A stretch of 64,000 nt of DNA from Planktothrix sp. FACHB-1365. Its GTDB lineage: Bacteria > Cyanobacteriota > Cyanobacteriia > Cyanobacteriales > Microcoleaceae. The stretch covers positions 124,001-188,000 of the forward strand of contig NZ_JACJSC010000003.1 of the NCBI RefSeq assembly GCF_014697575.1. The letters are read 5' to 3'. This document shows positions 16,587 to 24,725 of this stretch, piece after piece. The notes under the pieces are model-generated. The model saw only the letters and a program-made list of their open reading frames with translations. It searched no databases and had not been told where the DNA came from. The translations under genes were made by a program, and so were the position numbers. Position 1 is the stretch's first letter. Each line of letters opens with the position of its first letter.

Positions 16587-18449
16587 TTAAAATTTTGTGG
16601 AGGCTTCTCGTAAGCTTTGAGTTCGCCTTAGTCGGTTTAAAATTCGATTGACTAGAATAGAGGCTTCGGTGGTTTTGGTTAAATAATCATCAGCACCGAC
16701 CATAAACACTTGATGTTTAATTTCTCCATTAGTATGGGCTGTGAGAAAAATTACGGGTAAACTTTTCCAACGCGGATCAGCACGAACAACCTGACAAAGT
16801 TCAATTCCATCTAAATAAGGCATTTCAATATCTAATATTAATAAATCGGGGATAGTAGCTTCCAGAATTTCCCAAAAATGTCGCGGATCTTCAACGGTAA
16901 CGGTTTGAATTCCCCAGGGTTCAAGGAGGAGTTGAAAAGTCTCTAAAATCTGGGAATCATCATCAACAATTAGAACTTTAGCATTTAAGGTACAGCTTTG
17001 ACGAAGAACATCCATTATCACTTTAATGATTTGTTCTGAAGTTACAGGTTTTTGTAAAAAGGCTTTTCCTCCAGATTGAGCGACTTTAACCCGTTGACTA
17101 AAATTCTTTTGTTCTGTTAAAACAATTACGGGAATAGAGGGGGTTTCTTGGGTGAGTTGGGTGAGTAACTCATAGGAATAATAAAAATCAAAATCTAAAA
17201 ACACGATGGGGGGATATTGTTTTTCCTGAGATGAGGTTTTGAGGGTGGTAATTAAGGATTGATCTGTGAGAATTTGGGTTTCAATTCCTAAATGAAAACT
17301 AGCCGTTTGTATAGAATGAATTAAGGATTGATCTTGACTTAAAATCCACACTTGATGGCTGGATTTTAGCGGGGAAGGTTGAGGTATTGCTGGGGTTGGA
17401 GGTGGAGAATGGGGAGCATTATTTTCAACTTCCTGTCGCAGTTTAAAAACTAATTGCCTAAAATGGAGGATTTGTTCAGAACTCAAGGTTTTATATTGAC
17501 ATAACTGTTCAATTTCCCTGGCTAAAACCGAACCTCGTCCTAAACCAAAGGTTCCTAAAGATCCGGCTAGTTTATGAGCTTCTTGTTGGGCTTGTTGTTG
17601 CAGATTAGGATCGGTTTTTTCTTGTTGGGCTGCGAGAGAAAATTGTTCTAATATGGTAATGCGATCGCAAATTTTACCTCGATACCGTTCCCAAATTTGA
17701 ACAAGGGCTTGATTAAATTTAGGTTGATTTTGAGCTTGTTTTGTACTATTTTTTTTCGGTTCGGGTTGCGGAGGAGACTCTTGTTTGAGACGATATCCTA
17801 AACCATAAACCGTTTCAATTAAATTTCCGGGTGCGCCTGCACTTTTTAATTTATTTCTTAATCCTTTAATATGCGCCCGAACTGTATTTTCGGTGGGCGT
17901 TTCTTCTAAATCCCAAAGTTTTTCTATAATAATATTTAAACTAAAAACCCGTTGATGATGTTTTAAAAATAGCTCTAATAATCCATATTCTTTGGGGGTT
18001 AAATTTAAGGGATTATCTTGATAGGTTACTTCACAGGTATTCACGTTGAGACGAAGTTTTTCCCATTGTAAAATAGCGGTGGGGGTTTGTTGTCTTCGGC
18101 GTAATATGGCTCGAATTCTAGCGGATAATTCTTGAATATCAAAGGGTTTAACGACATAATCATCCGCCCCAGCATCAAAGCCTTTAACTTTATCTTCTCG
18201 ATGGTGATAAGCCGTTAACAGCAGGATGGGAGTGGTAATATTTTGCGATCGCAATTTTTGACACAAACTAATCCCATCTAACTGAGGTAATCCCACATCT
18301 AAAATCATTAAATCATAACTTAATTTTTGGGCTTGTTCCCAACCTGAAATTCCATCCATGACCACATCCACAGTGTAAGATTGGTGAACTAACGCCTCCA
18401 CCAAAGTCTCAGCTAGATTAGGATCATCTTCTACTAATAAAACACGCAT
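16587..18449 (-). CDS. Five-domain phosphorelay regulator: REC-wHTH-HPt-REC-REC
   Basis: A 620-residue protein. REC1 (1-115, acidic pair in LVEDD, phospho-acceptor Asp51), OmpR-type winged helix (about 128-222, ENTVRAHIKGLRNKL, YGLGYRL), HPt (about 245-340, phospho-acceptor His292 in AHKLAGSLGTFG), REC2 (about 366-483) and REC3 (about 490-615, LIVDDD, Asp540 in LILDIEMPYLDG, Lys in DDYLTKT). REC2 has lost the acidic pair (WILSQD) though an Asp remains in VFLDFDF, so it is probably degenerate. Carrying HPt, two live receivers and a DNA-binding domain in one chain is unusual and would let a relay end directly on DNA. It is the first gene of the cluster with the PAS kinase and CheY-like protein. 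Confidence 0.92.
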   Translation of the reverse strand: MRVLLVEDDPNLAETLVEALVHQSYTVDVVMDGISGWEQAQKLSYDLMILDVGLPQLDGISLCQKLRSQNITTPILLLTAYHHREDKVKGFDAGADDYVVKPFDIQELSARIRAILRRRQQTPTAILQWEKLRLNVNTCEVTYQDNPLNLTPKEYGLLELFLKHHQRVFSLNIIIEKLWDLEETPTENTVRAHIKGLRNKLKSAGAPGNLIETVYGLGYRLKQESPPQPEPKKNSTKQAQNQPKFNQALVQIWERYRGKICDRITILEQFSLAAQQEKTDPNLQQQAQQEAHKLAGSLGTFGLGRGSVLAREIEQLCQYKTLSSEQILHFRQLVFKLRQEVENNAPHSPPPTPAIPQPSPLKSSHQVWILSQDQSLIHSIQTASFHLGIETQILTDQSLITTLKTSSQEKQYPPIVFLDFDFYYSYELLTQLTQETPSIPVIVLTEQKNFSQRVKVAQSGGKAFLQKPVTSEQIIKVIMDVLRQSCTLNAKVLIVDDDSQILETFQLLLEPWGIQTVTVEDPRHFWEILEATIPDLLILDIEMPYLDGIELCQVVRADPRWKSLPVIFLTAHTNGEIKHQVFMVGADDYLTKTTEASILVNRILNRLRRTQSLREASTKF

Positions 18450-18570
18450 GGAAAGGGCATAGGCTAGGGGATAAGAAGCAGAAAATCTAGGATTCTATAA
18501 AGTTAAAGTTCGTTCAAAGTTCAGAATGGTTAACTCTGAAACTTTGAACATGAAGTTAGGGATGTAACTC

Positions 18571-18810
18571 TTAAGGAACGGCTACAACTTCAGCAATTTC
18601 AGGAATTTTTTCGCGTAAACGTCGTTCAATTCCCATTTTCAAGGTCATAGTCGAACTTGGACAAGACCCACAGGCGCCTTGTAGTCGAAGTTGAACAATG
18701 GGGCCATCGATGTCAACGATTTCCACATTTCCCCCATCCGCCATCAGATAAGGGCGTAATTCGTCTAAAACCGTCTCTACGTTATCTTCAGTGAGTGCTA
18801 ATGTTGTCAT
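18571..18810 (-). CDS. nfu: NifU C-terminal-domain Fe-S scaffold protein (Nfu/CnfU type)
   Basis: A 79-residue single-domain Nfu protein, which assembles a 4Fe-4S cluster on a dimer and transfers it to targets such as photosystem I and ferredoxin. [26 protein letters not shown] and the cluster-binding CGSC in [20 protein letters not shown] are textbook. It corresponds to the cyanobacterial CnfU protein. A cysteine desulfurase, the sulfur donor for cluster assembly, lies about 900 bp away on the opposite strand, with a DUF3386 gene between. Confidence 0.94.
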   Translation of the reverse strand: MTTLALTEDNVETVLDELRPYLMADGGNVEIVDIDGPIVQLRLQGACGSCPSSTMTLKMGIERRLREKIPEIAEVVAVP

Positions 18811-18923
18811 GGTTTACCTTTAGTTAATCGTGCAGAAATAGCGGTTGGATAATATCATCCTAGCGTTCTTTGTAGGGAATCGAAACGATAAATTCATCAC
18901 CGAGGATCGATCACTTCCGGGTC

Positions 18924-19574
18924 TTAAACTCCAACGGGTTCCAGTAGTTTCACCTGGGAATAGTTAAACTCCGTTGTGAGTGGCTGACCTGCTTCTTGGG
19001 AATGAACGACTTGGCGAGTCATAATGTAATAGTTACCCAATTTCTCAAAGCTATCTTCAAACTCCAGTTCTCGAATAATTTCTTGAGTTTGGGGGTTACG
19101 GAATATGGCACTATAACGACGGGCAATGTAACCTTCTGGGGTGTTTAAACTTTCATGGGTATTAATCACAAATGCCATCCGACCCATTACACGGCTAACC
19201 CTGGAAATTTCCTGACCGCGAACGGAATAGTTTGAGCCCATTGCATCACCTTCAACGAGAATTTCCACCGCCCCCGTTTCGTCGGTTTTCCCTAAACTAA
19301 ATTTATTCTTTCCATGAGCTTGTTCAAAGGAAGTTCGCTTGCGATGGGTAATGATATCTCGCAGTTGGGTATAGACACTTTGCTTGACATCTTCGTCTTC
19401 AATTCCAGTGACTTCTACACTTAAGTCGGGGTGAATCTGAATCTGACCCGTGTAGACTTCATTTCCCTGTTTAAGTTCAATATCAGCACGATAACCGGGG
19501 AAGTTAGCATCCCAAGTATAACGATGTTCGTAGGCAGTCCGAAACAGATCTAATGCGTTTTGGGGTTCCGTCAT
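18924..19574 (-). CDS. DUF3386 family protein
   Basis: A 216-residue soluble protein of a cyanobacterial/plastid family of unknown function (assigned by overall pattern). Distinct segments are FRTAYEHRYTWDANFPGYRADIEL, GQIQIHPDLSVEVTG, and the C-terminal FEKLGNYYIMTRQVVHSQEAG. The start is put at ATG 19574, before TEPQNALDLFRTAYEHRY; the extra eight codons upstream carry no family similarity. It is divergent from the cysteine desulfurase gene, with a 150-bp shared AT-rich promoter region. Confidence 0.75.
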   Translation of the reverse strand: MTEPQNALDLFRTAYEHRYTWDANFPGYRADIELKQGNEVYTGQIQIHPDLSVEVTGIEDEDVKQSVYTQLRDIITHRKRTSFEQAHGKNKFSLGKTDETGAVEILVEGDAMGSNYSVRGQEISRVSRVMGRMAFVINTHESLNTPEGYIARRYSAIFRNPQTQEIIRELEFEDSFEKLGNYYIMTRQVVHSQEAGQPLTTEFNYSQVKLLEPVGV

Positions 19575-19727
19575 AGAATTGTTAGCGAGGAATAGCACTT
19601 TATACTCTATTATAGAATATTAAGCGGTTTATGGGTTTAGCAAAAACGAAAATCGGTTAAAAGTTTATGTTAAACTGAATAAAAAAAATAAAGAATTAAA
19701 ACCTTTCCCTTATTCTTGAAAACTGCT

Positions 19728-20891
19728 ATGTCTCAACGTCCAATTTATCTGGATTGTAACGCTACAACTCCGATTGATCCTCAAGTTTTAGATACAATGC
19801 TTCCCTATTTTACTGAATACTTTGGCAACGCTGCCAGTATTAATCATATTTACGGTTGGGAAGCCGAAGCCGCCATTAAAAAAGCCAGAGAAATAATTGC
19901 CCAAGCTATTCATGCAACTCCTGAAGAAATTGTTTTTACCAGTGGCGCAACAGAATCGAATAATTTAGCTTTAAAAGGGGTGGCTGAAGCTTATTTTAAT
20001 CAAGGCAGACATATTATTACTACCGTCACTGAACATAACGCAATTCTTGATCCTTGCCATTATTTAGAAACTTTAGGATTTGAAATTACTTATCTTCCTG
20101 TAAAACCTGATGGTATCGTGGATATAGCCGAACTCAAAACCGCTATTCGTCCCGATACAATATTAGTTTCAATCATGGCAGCTAATAACGAAATTGGGGT
20201 ACTGCAACCCTTAGCAGAAATCGGAGAAATTTGCCATACTCAGGGAATTTTATTTCATACCGATGGAGCTCAAGCTATTGGTAAAATTCCCCTGGATGTT
20301 CAACAGATGAATCTGGATTTAATGTCTTTAACCGCCCATAAAATTTATGGGCCAAAAGGCATCGGAGTGTTGTATGTTCGTCGGCGTAATCCTAGGGTTA
20401 AATTAGCGGCTCAACTTCATGGGGGAGGACATGAACGAGGAATGCGATCAGGAACCTTATCTACCCCGCAAATTGTCGGTTTTGCTAAAGCCATTGAACT
20501 CGCTTTATCCCAAATCAGATCAGAAAATCAACGGTTAATTCTATTGCGAGAAATCCTCTGGAAAAAATTATCAACCCTAGACGGAATTTATTTAAACGGT
20601 CATCCCACCCAACGGTTAGCCGGAAATTTAAACATTAGTGTTGAGGGAGTTGATGGTCAAGCTTTACTATTAGGATTACAATCAATTATGGCAGTGTCTT
20701 CTGGTTCCGCTTGTACCTCCACAAAAATTGAACCGTCTCACGTTTTAAAAGCATTAGGTCATTCTGATCAGTTAGCCTATGCTTCAATTCGTTTTGGTTT
20801 AGGTCGGTTCACAACAGAATCAGAAATCCATCAAGTTGCAGATTATACTGTTAATACTATTCAATCTTTAAGAAGAATTAAATCCCGTTAG
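19728..20891 (+). CDS. Cysteine desulfurase (NifS/IscS family)
   Basis: A 387-residue class V PLP enzyme that removes sulfur from cysteine for Fe-S and thio-cofactor assembly. The N-terminal IYLDCNATTPIDPQVLDTMLPYF, cofactor-contacting TSGATESNN, HNAI loop, Schiff-base Lys in LTAHKIYGPKGIG and catalytic Cys in SSGSACTS are present, and the active-site loop is of the IscS/NifS (group I) type. Start at ATG 19728 rather than the TTG at 19716. It probably works with the Nfu scaffold encoded nearby. Several paralogues usually exist in cyanobacteria, so no specific symbol is given. Confidence 0.93.
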   Translation: MSQRPIYLDCNATTPIDPQVLDTMLPYFTEYFGNAASINHIYGWEAEAAIKKAREIIAQAIHATPEEIVFTSGATESNNLALKGVAEAYFNQGRHIITTVTEHNAILDPCHYLETLGFEITYLPVKPDGIVDIAELKTAIRPDTILVSIMAANNEIGVLQPLAEIGEICHTQGILFHTDGAQAIGKIPLDVQQMNLDLMSLTAHKIYGPKGIGVLYVRRRNPRVKLAAQLHGGGHERGMRSGTLSTPQIVGFAKAIELALSQIRSENQRLILLREILWKKLSTLDGIYLNGHPTQRLAGNLNISVEGVDGQALLLGLQSIMAVSSGSACTSTKIEPSHVLKALGHSDQLAYASIRFGLGRFTTESEIHQVADYTVNTIQSLRRIKSR

Positions 20892-20940
20892 AGATTAGCT
20901 GTTAACTGTTAAGTGTCAACAATCAAAATCTCCTCTTCTG

Positions 20941-21369
20941 CTAATTAGACTCCCGTTGTTCTAACCAACCTAAAACTTCTTCCTCCGAGTTTAAATCATA
21001 GGTTTGTCCACTTTGGGGATCATAAATATGCCATTGAATGTCACCCAAAGGATTAGAACTTGTCCAAACATACGGTTCTGATGAGGGATGGAAAAGCTCA
21101 GAAAGGTTAATCGGTTGATTTAAAAATTGCCAAATCGTTTGGAACAAATTAAATTTTTCTGTTAAATCAGGGTCAGAATAATCAAGGTGAAAACAGGTGT
21201 TGAGATGGGAAAGTTTTTGTGTTTCGGATAAATTTTTACTCCAGGAATTAACCAATCCTCGCCATAATTTACCTTGATAGAACACTGATGTTCCTTTATC
21301 GGGTGAAGGTAATGAAACCGTATCCGGGATAAGTTCTAATTGCCGATAAATTTGCCATTGAGTTTTCAT
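20941..21369 (-). CDS. Conserved hypothetical protein, 142 aa
   Basis: Starts at ATG 21369 (KTQWQIYRQLELIPDTVSLPSPDKG). A soluble protein rich in Trp and Pro: YQGKLWRGLVNSW, QTIWQFLNQPINLSELFHP, PYVWTSSNPLGDIQWHIYDPQSGQTYDL. The closing WHIYDPQSG and GWLEQRESN pattern resembles cyanobacterial proteins of unknown function. No membrane segment or enzyme motif is visible. It is convergent with the cysteine desulfurase. Its upstream region contains a strong small hairpin (21432-21463) and a low-complexity CCCC tract. Confidence 0.6.
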   Translation of the reverse strand: MKTQWQIYRQLELIPDTVSLPSPDKGTSVFYQGKLWRGLVNSWSKNLSETQKLSHLNTCFHLDYSDPDLTEKFNLFQTIWQFLNQPINLSELFHPSSEPYVWTSSNPLGDIQWHIYDPQSGQTYDLNSEEEVLGWLEQRESN

Positions 21370-21431
21370 ACAAGACACTCCACCTTAAGAGGGTTCAGAC
21401 ACCACGCACAGTCCCGATCCCTCTGGAAGTG

Positions 21432-21463
21432 AGTATCAAGTCTGTTTCCCTCGTACTGATACT
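21432..21463. other. Stem-loop in the leader of the 142-aa gene, possible small RNA
   Basis: A perfect 7-bp stem AGTATCA/TGATACT encloses an 18-base loop. On the minus strand the loop contains AGGGAAACAG, which is close to, but not identical with, the AGGAAACA loop motif I associate with Yfr2-type RNAs of cyanobacteria. An outer AGAGGG/CCCTCT pairing at about 21385-21424 lies next to it. It could be a leader structure or an independent RNA. Confidence 0.25.
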
Positions 21464-21620
21464 AAACAAAAAGGTATTGATTCCCTGATCTTCCCCTCCT
21501 CTTCTGATTAGAGTTGATGAGCAGGGAATACCCAATAAATACTTTTCTTCTGTATTTATTGTTACAGAAATTTTTAAACTCCTCAAGTACCTGTTAAAGT
21601 TTCTTGATAAAATCCTTAAC

Positions 21621-21708
21621 TCCCCTCATCTCCCCATGTCCCCTCGTCCCCATGTCCCCTCGTCCCCTCGTCCCCATGTCCCCTCGTCCCCATGTCCCTC
21701 CTCACTCC
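21621..21708. repeat. Low-complexity tandem tract (CCCCTCGTCCCCATGT units)
   Basis: About 90 bp of alternating CCCCTCGT and CCCCATGT units, ending at the stop codon of the alpha/beta hydrolase. Similar CCCCTTGTCCCC runs are at 13220-13263. These are simple-sequence repeats, prone to slippage, without spacers or the regular unit length of a CRISPR array. Confidence 0.75.
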
Positions 21709-22583
21709 CCCATCGGTTCTGCATTCAAAAATTCCCAGATATATTGATTAACTAATTCAGGACATTCTTGTTGTACCCAATGGCTACAATTAGGAATATA
21801 ACGAATTTGAAAATCTCGGACATATTCTTCTGTTCCATAGGTTAATTCTTGACCCAATGCCAGATCATTTTCCCCCCAAATCATTAAAGTGGGGACATTG
21901 AGTAAACCTTGGGTTTGTTGAGTAGCAAACAAACTGGGAAAAAGATTCCGATAATAATTCACCATTGCCGTTAAAGCTCCCCGTTTAGCAGCCGCATCTT
22001 TATAAGCATTTAAGTCAGCTTCACTAAAAGTATTTTTATTAATTGCCATCTTGGTAAAAGCTTCACCCACAGTGCGATAATCATCCGCTTGTAAGTATAA
22101 TTCCGGTAGAAATGGCAGTTGAAAGAAAAAGATATACCAACTTTTTAATAATTGTTGAATCGTTCCTAAACCTTGCTTAAACTTTGTGGGATGAGGAAGA
22201 TTCAAGACAATTAATTTACTTAACATTTGAGGATAACGATAGGCAAAATTCCAGGCAATAAACCCGCCCCAATCATGTCCTACTAATACACATTCGTCGT
22301 ATCCTAATCCTTCAATTAATCCCTTTACATCTAAAATTAATTCTTTGATAGAATAAGCCGATAATTCTTTAGGTTTATCACTCTCGTTATACCCTCTTAA
22401 ATCCACAGCAACCACTTTATAAACTTGAGCAAATTCGGGAATTTGATGACGCCAAGAGTACCAAAATTCAGGAAATCCATGTAACATCAGCATCAACGGC
22501 CCTTCCCCTTGGGTGACATAATGGAGTTTCACCTGATTTGTGGTGATAAAGTCGCTCGTCCAATTTTCTGCTAAAATTGACAT
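21702..22583 (-). CDS. Alpha/beta hydrolase, epoxide-hydrolase/haloalkane-dehalogenase type
   Basis: A 293-residue soluble hydrolase. The oxyanion motif HGFPEFWYSWRHQIP, the nucleophile elbow VGHDWGGFIAW with Asp as nucleophile, a cap domain (about 140-215), the acid-bearing IWGENDLAL loop and the catalytic His in PNCSHWVQQECP form a complete triad. The Asp nucleophile and W in GHDWGG point to epoxide hydrolases or dehalogenases rather than esterases; the substrate is unknown. GGAG precedes the ATG by about 7 bases. The stop codon lies inside a repeat tract. It is divergent from the GNAT gene that follows. Confidence 0.88.
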   Translation of the reverse strand: MSILAENWTSDFITTNQVKLHYVTQGEGPLMLMLHGFPEFWYSWRHQIPEFAQVYKVVAVDLRGYNESDKPKELSAYSIKELILDVKGLIEGLGYDECVLVGHDWGGFIAWNFAYRYPQMLSKLIVLNLPHPTKFKQGLGTIQQLLKSWYIFFFQLPFLPELYLQADDYRTVGEAFTKMAINKNTFSEADLNAYKDAAAKRGALTAMVNYYRNLFPSLFATQQTQGLLNVPTLMIWGENDLALGQELTYGTEEYVRDFQIRYIPNCSHWVQQECPELVNQYIWEFLNAEPMGE

Positions 22584-22730
22584 AAATTTCTCCGAGGGTG
22601 AATATATAATGATGATAACCTTAGATTTTAAAAAGCTCTATTCTGAGGAAAATTTGCAACCATTCATTCCTGTAGAAATAGGCAATTGTACAGATAATCA
22701 AATATTGCATAGGGTTAAATAAAATCATTC

Positions 22731-23165
22731 ATGCTATTAGAAATTAAACCCGTAACAAATTCTGATTTATTAATCTTAAATCAGTTATATACAGAAATTG
22801 ATGGGGAATCTCCTCTGTCTCTATCGCACGTTGAGCAAATCTTTGAGCAAATTCAACAAATTCCCAACTACAATATTTATATTGCATGGCTCAACGGTGA
22901 ACCTGTGGGTACATTTAGCTTATTATGGATTCCTATGATTTTACATGATAGCAAATCAGCTTTAATTGATGCTGTTGTTGTCACATCTGCCTATCGAAAT
23001 CAAGGAATTGGGAAAGCGATGATGCAGGAAGCCCTCAAACTCAGCCGCTCGGCGGGATGCTATAAAGCCATGCTTTCCTCCAATATTAAACGCACAGCAG
23101 CCCATCAATTCTATGAATCTTTAGGCTTTAAACAACAAGGTTGGAGTTTTAGCTTGGAACTGTAA
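22731..23165 (+). CDS. GNAT family N-acetyltransferase
   Basis: A 144-residue acyltransferase with the GNAT fold: beta strands around NYNIYIAWLNGEPVGTFSLLW, then the acetyl-CoA-binding motif A VVVTSAYRNQGIGKAMMQEAL (R-x-x-G-x-G) and motif B HQFYESLGFKQQGWSFSLEL. The substrate cannot be inferred. It lies 70 bp upstream of map on the same strand; a co-transcript is possible and a link between N-terminal methionine removal and acetylation would be speculative. Confidence 0.88.
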   Translation: MLLEIKPVTNSDLLILNQLYTEIDGESPLSLSHVEQIFEQIQQIPNYNIYIAWLNGEPVGTFSLLWIPMILHDSKSALIDAVVVTSAYRNQGIGKAMMQEALKLSRSAGCYKAMLSSNIKRTAAHQFYESLGFKQQGWSFSLEL

Positions 23166-23235
23166 CCCAAAAGTTGATATTTTAGGGTAACTTATAAACA
23201 GGTCTTTTATCCGAACACACTCAATCCTGAACAAG

Positions 23236-24069
23236 ATGAATATTCTGGCTGATTTTCTCTCTAAACCTGCTCAACCCAACCCCCCTCAAGTTAAAAAAAG
23301 TCGTCGAGGAATTTATATTAAATCCCCTCAAGAAATTGAAATCATGCGACAAGCTGCAAAAATTGTAGCTACGGTTTTAAAAGAAATTTCAGAGCAGGTA
23401 AAACCGGGAATGACAACGGCTGATTTAGATATTTACGCAGAAAAACGGATTCGAGAAATGGGCGCAAAACCCAGTTTTAAAGGTTATCATGGCTTTCCGG
23501 GTTCGATTTGTGCTTCAATTAATCATGAAGTGGTTCATGGCATTCCTAACCGTCGTAAAGTCATTCGCGCTGGGGACGTTTTAAAAGTAGATACTGGGGC
23601 TTATTATGAAGGATTTCATGGAGATTCTTGTATTACAATTGCGGTCGGTGAAGTGTCCCCAGACGCCGCCAACTTAATTCGAGTTGCGGAAGAAACGTTA
23701 TATAAAGGAATAGAAAAAGTTAAAGCGGGAGCTTATTTACTCGATCTGGCTGAGGCGATGCAAGATTATGCAGAAGCCAATGGTTATAAAATTGTAGAAG
23801 AATTTACAGGTCATGGAGTCGGACAAAATTTACACGAAGAACCCTCGGTTTTTAATGCTCGTACCTATTCTTTACCCAATGTTAAATTGAAAGCTGGGAT
23901 GACTTTAGCCATTGAACCCATTCTAAATGCGGGATCTCGATTTACCCGAACTTTATCCGATAAATGGACAGCCGTAACCGTTGATAATTCCTTATCTGCT
24001 CAGTTTGAACATACGGTTTTAGTGACCGAAACCGGTTATGAAATTTTAACAGATCGTTCTACAATTTAG
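23236..24069 (+). CDS. map: Methionine aminopeptidase, type I
   Basis: A 277-residue metalloprotease that removes initiator methionine from new proteins. The five metal ligands are visible: Asp in [12 protein letters not shown], Asp in HGDSCITI, His in [14 protein letters not shown], Glu in AIEPILNAG and Glu in [19 protein letters not shown] is the substrate-pocket histidine segment. There is an N-terminal extension of about 25 residues ([17 protein letters not shown]) before the canonical [13 protein letters not shown] start, as seen in some cyanobacterial paralogues. No zinc-finger extension is present. Confidence 0.94.
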   Translation: MNILADFLSKPAQPNPPQVKKSRRGIYIKSPQEIEIMRQAAKIVATVLKEISEQVKPGMTTADLDIYAEKRIREMGAKPSFKGYHGFPGSICASINHEVVHGIPNRRKVIRAGDVLKVDTGAYYEGFHGDSCITIAVGEVSPDAANLIRVAEETLYKGIEKVKAGAYLLDLAEAMQDYAEANGYKIVEEFTGHGVGQNLHEEPSVFNARTYSLPNVKLKAGMTLAIEPILNAGSRFTRTLSDKWTAVTVDNSLSAQFEHTVLVTETGYEILTDRSTI

Positions 24070-24180
24070 CCAGACTAGAATTCAGGAGACAGGAGATCAG
24101 ATGCTTAACAATTCAGGATAAAAGCAATTATTCATGTCCTATTCTGGCTGTTCCCTGTTCTCTGTTCCCTACTATCAAAA

Positions 24181-24627
24181 ATGATTAGAATAAAAACGGT
24201 TAACTATTCTGACTCTTTTACAGAAATTAGATCAATTCGATATCAAGTCTTTGAACTTGAGCAAGGAGTTGATCCTAAATTAGAATTTGATGGACAGGAT
24301 GAATTCGCCCAACATTTATTAGCTTATTTAGATGATCAACCCATCGGAACTTTGCGGATTCGCTATTTAGATGAAAACAATGCTAAAATTGAACGGTTAG
24401 CGGTTTTAGCTTCAGCCAGAGGAATGGGAATTGCTCAACAATTAATGGAATGTGCGTTAGAAGCGATCGCTCAAACTTCAATTAAAACCATCATTGTTAA
24501 TGCTCAAATTTATATTCAAAATCTCTATTTAAAATTAGGGTTTGAACCCATCGGAGAACCCTTTGAAGAAGCCGGAATTCTCCATATTAAAATGATCAAA
24601 ACCCTTAATTCTTATATTCCATCCTGA
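24181..24627 (+). CDS. GNAT family N-acetyltransferase (ElaA-like)
   Basis: A 148-residue GNAT protein with an N-terminal IRSIRYQVFELEQGVDPKLEFDGQDE segment typical of the ElaA/YjcF-type subgroup, followed by PIGTLRIRYLDENNAKIERLAVLASARGMGIAQQLMECAL (motif A) and LYLKLGFEPIGEPFEEAGILHIKM. Substrate unknown. The preceding 100 bp contains TTCCCTGTTC-type short repeats. Confidence 0.87.
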   Translation: MIRIKTVNYSDSFTEIRSIRYQVFELEQGVDPKLEFDGQDEFAQHLLAYLDDQPIGTLRIRYLDENNAKIERLAVLASARGMGIAQQLMECALEAIAQTSIKTIIVNAQIYIQNLYLKLGFEPIGEPFEEAGILHIKMIKTLNSYIPS

Positions 24628-24663
24628 AATCGGTACTATGAGATAATCCCCTAAACGCCACAC

Positions 24664-24687
24664 AGAGACGCGCCATGGCACGTCTCT
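24664..24687. repeat. Dispersed palindrome, AGAGACG...CGTCTCT copy
   Basis: Arms AGAGACGCGCCA and TGGCACGTCTCT pair with one mismatch, and the core GCGCCATGGCACGTCTCTAC is identical to the insertion in the group II intron maturase at 49183-49210. It lies between a GNAT gene and murF. Confidence 0.7.
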
Positions 24688-24725
24688 ACACCAGCCATTT
24701 TAATATTGTTAAATCTATAATTCTT

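Noticed and set aside
21395-21586. 63-codon minus-strand frame
   Set aside because: Covers the stem-loop and low-complexity area; no ribosome site and no recognisable pattern.
21621-21708. CRISPR-like array
   Set aside because: Units are 8 to 16 bp of CCCC-rich simple sequence without spacers; no cas gene is present in the window.
22540-22722. 60-codon frame, or 37 codons from the ATG at 22608, before the GNAT gene
   Set aside because: The longer form overlaps the start of the hydrolase gene; the short form has no family pattern, though a tiny leader peptide cannot be excluded.
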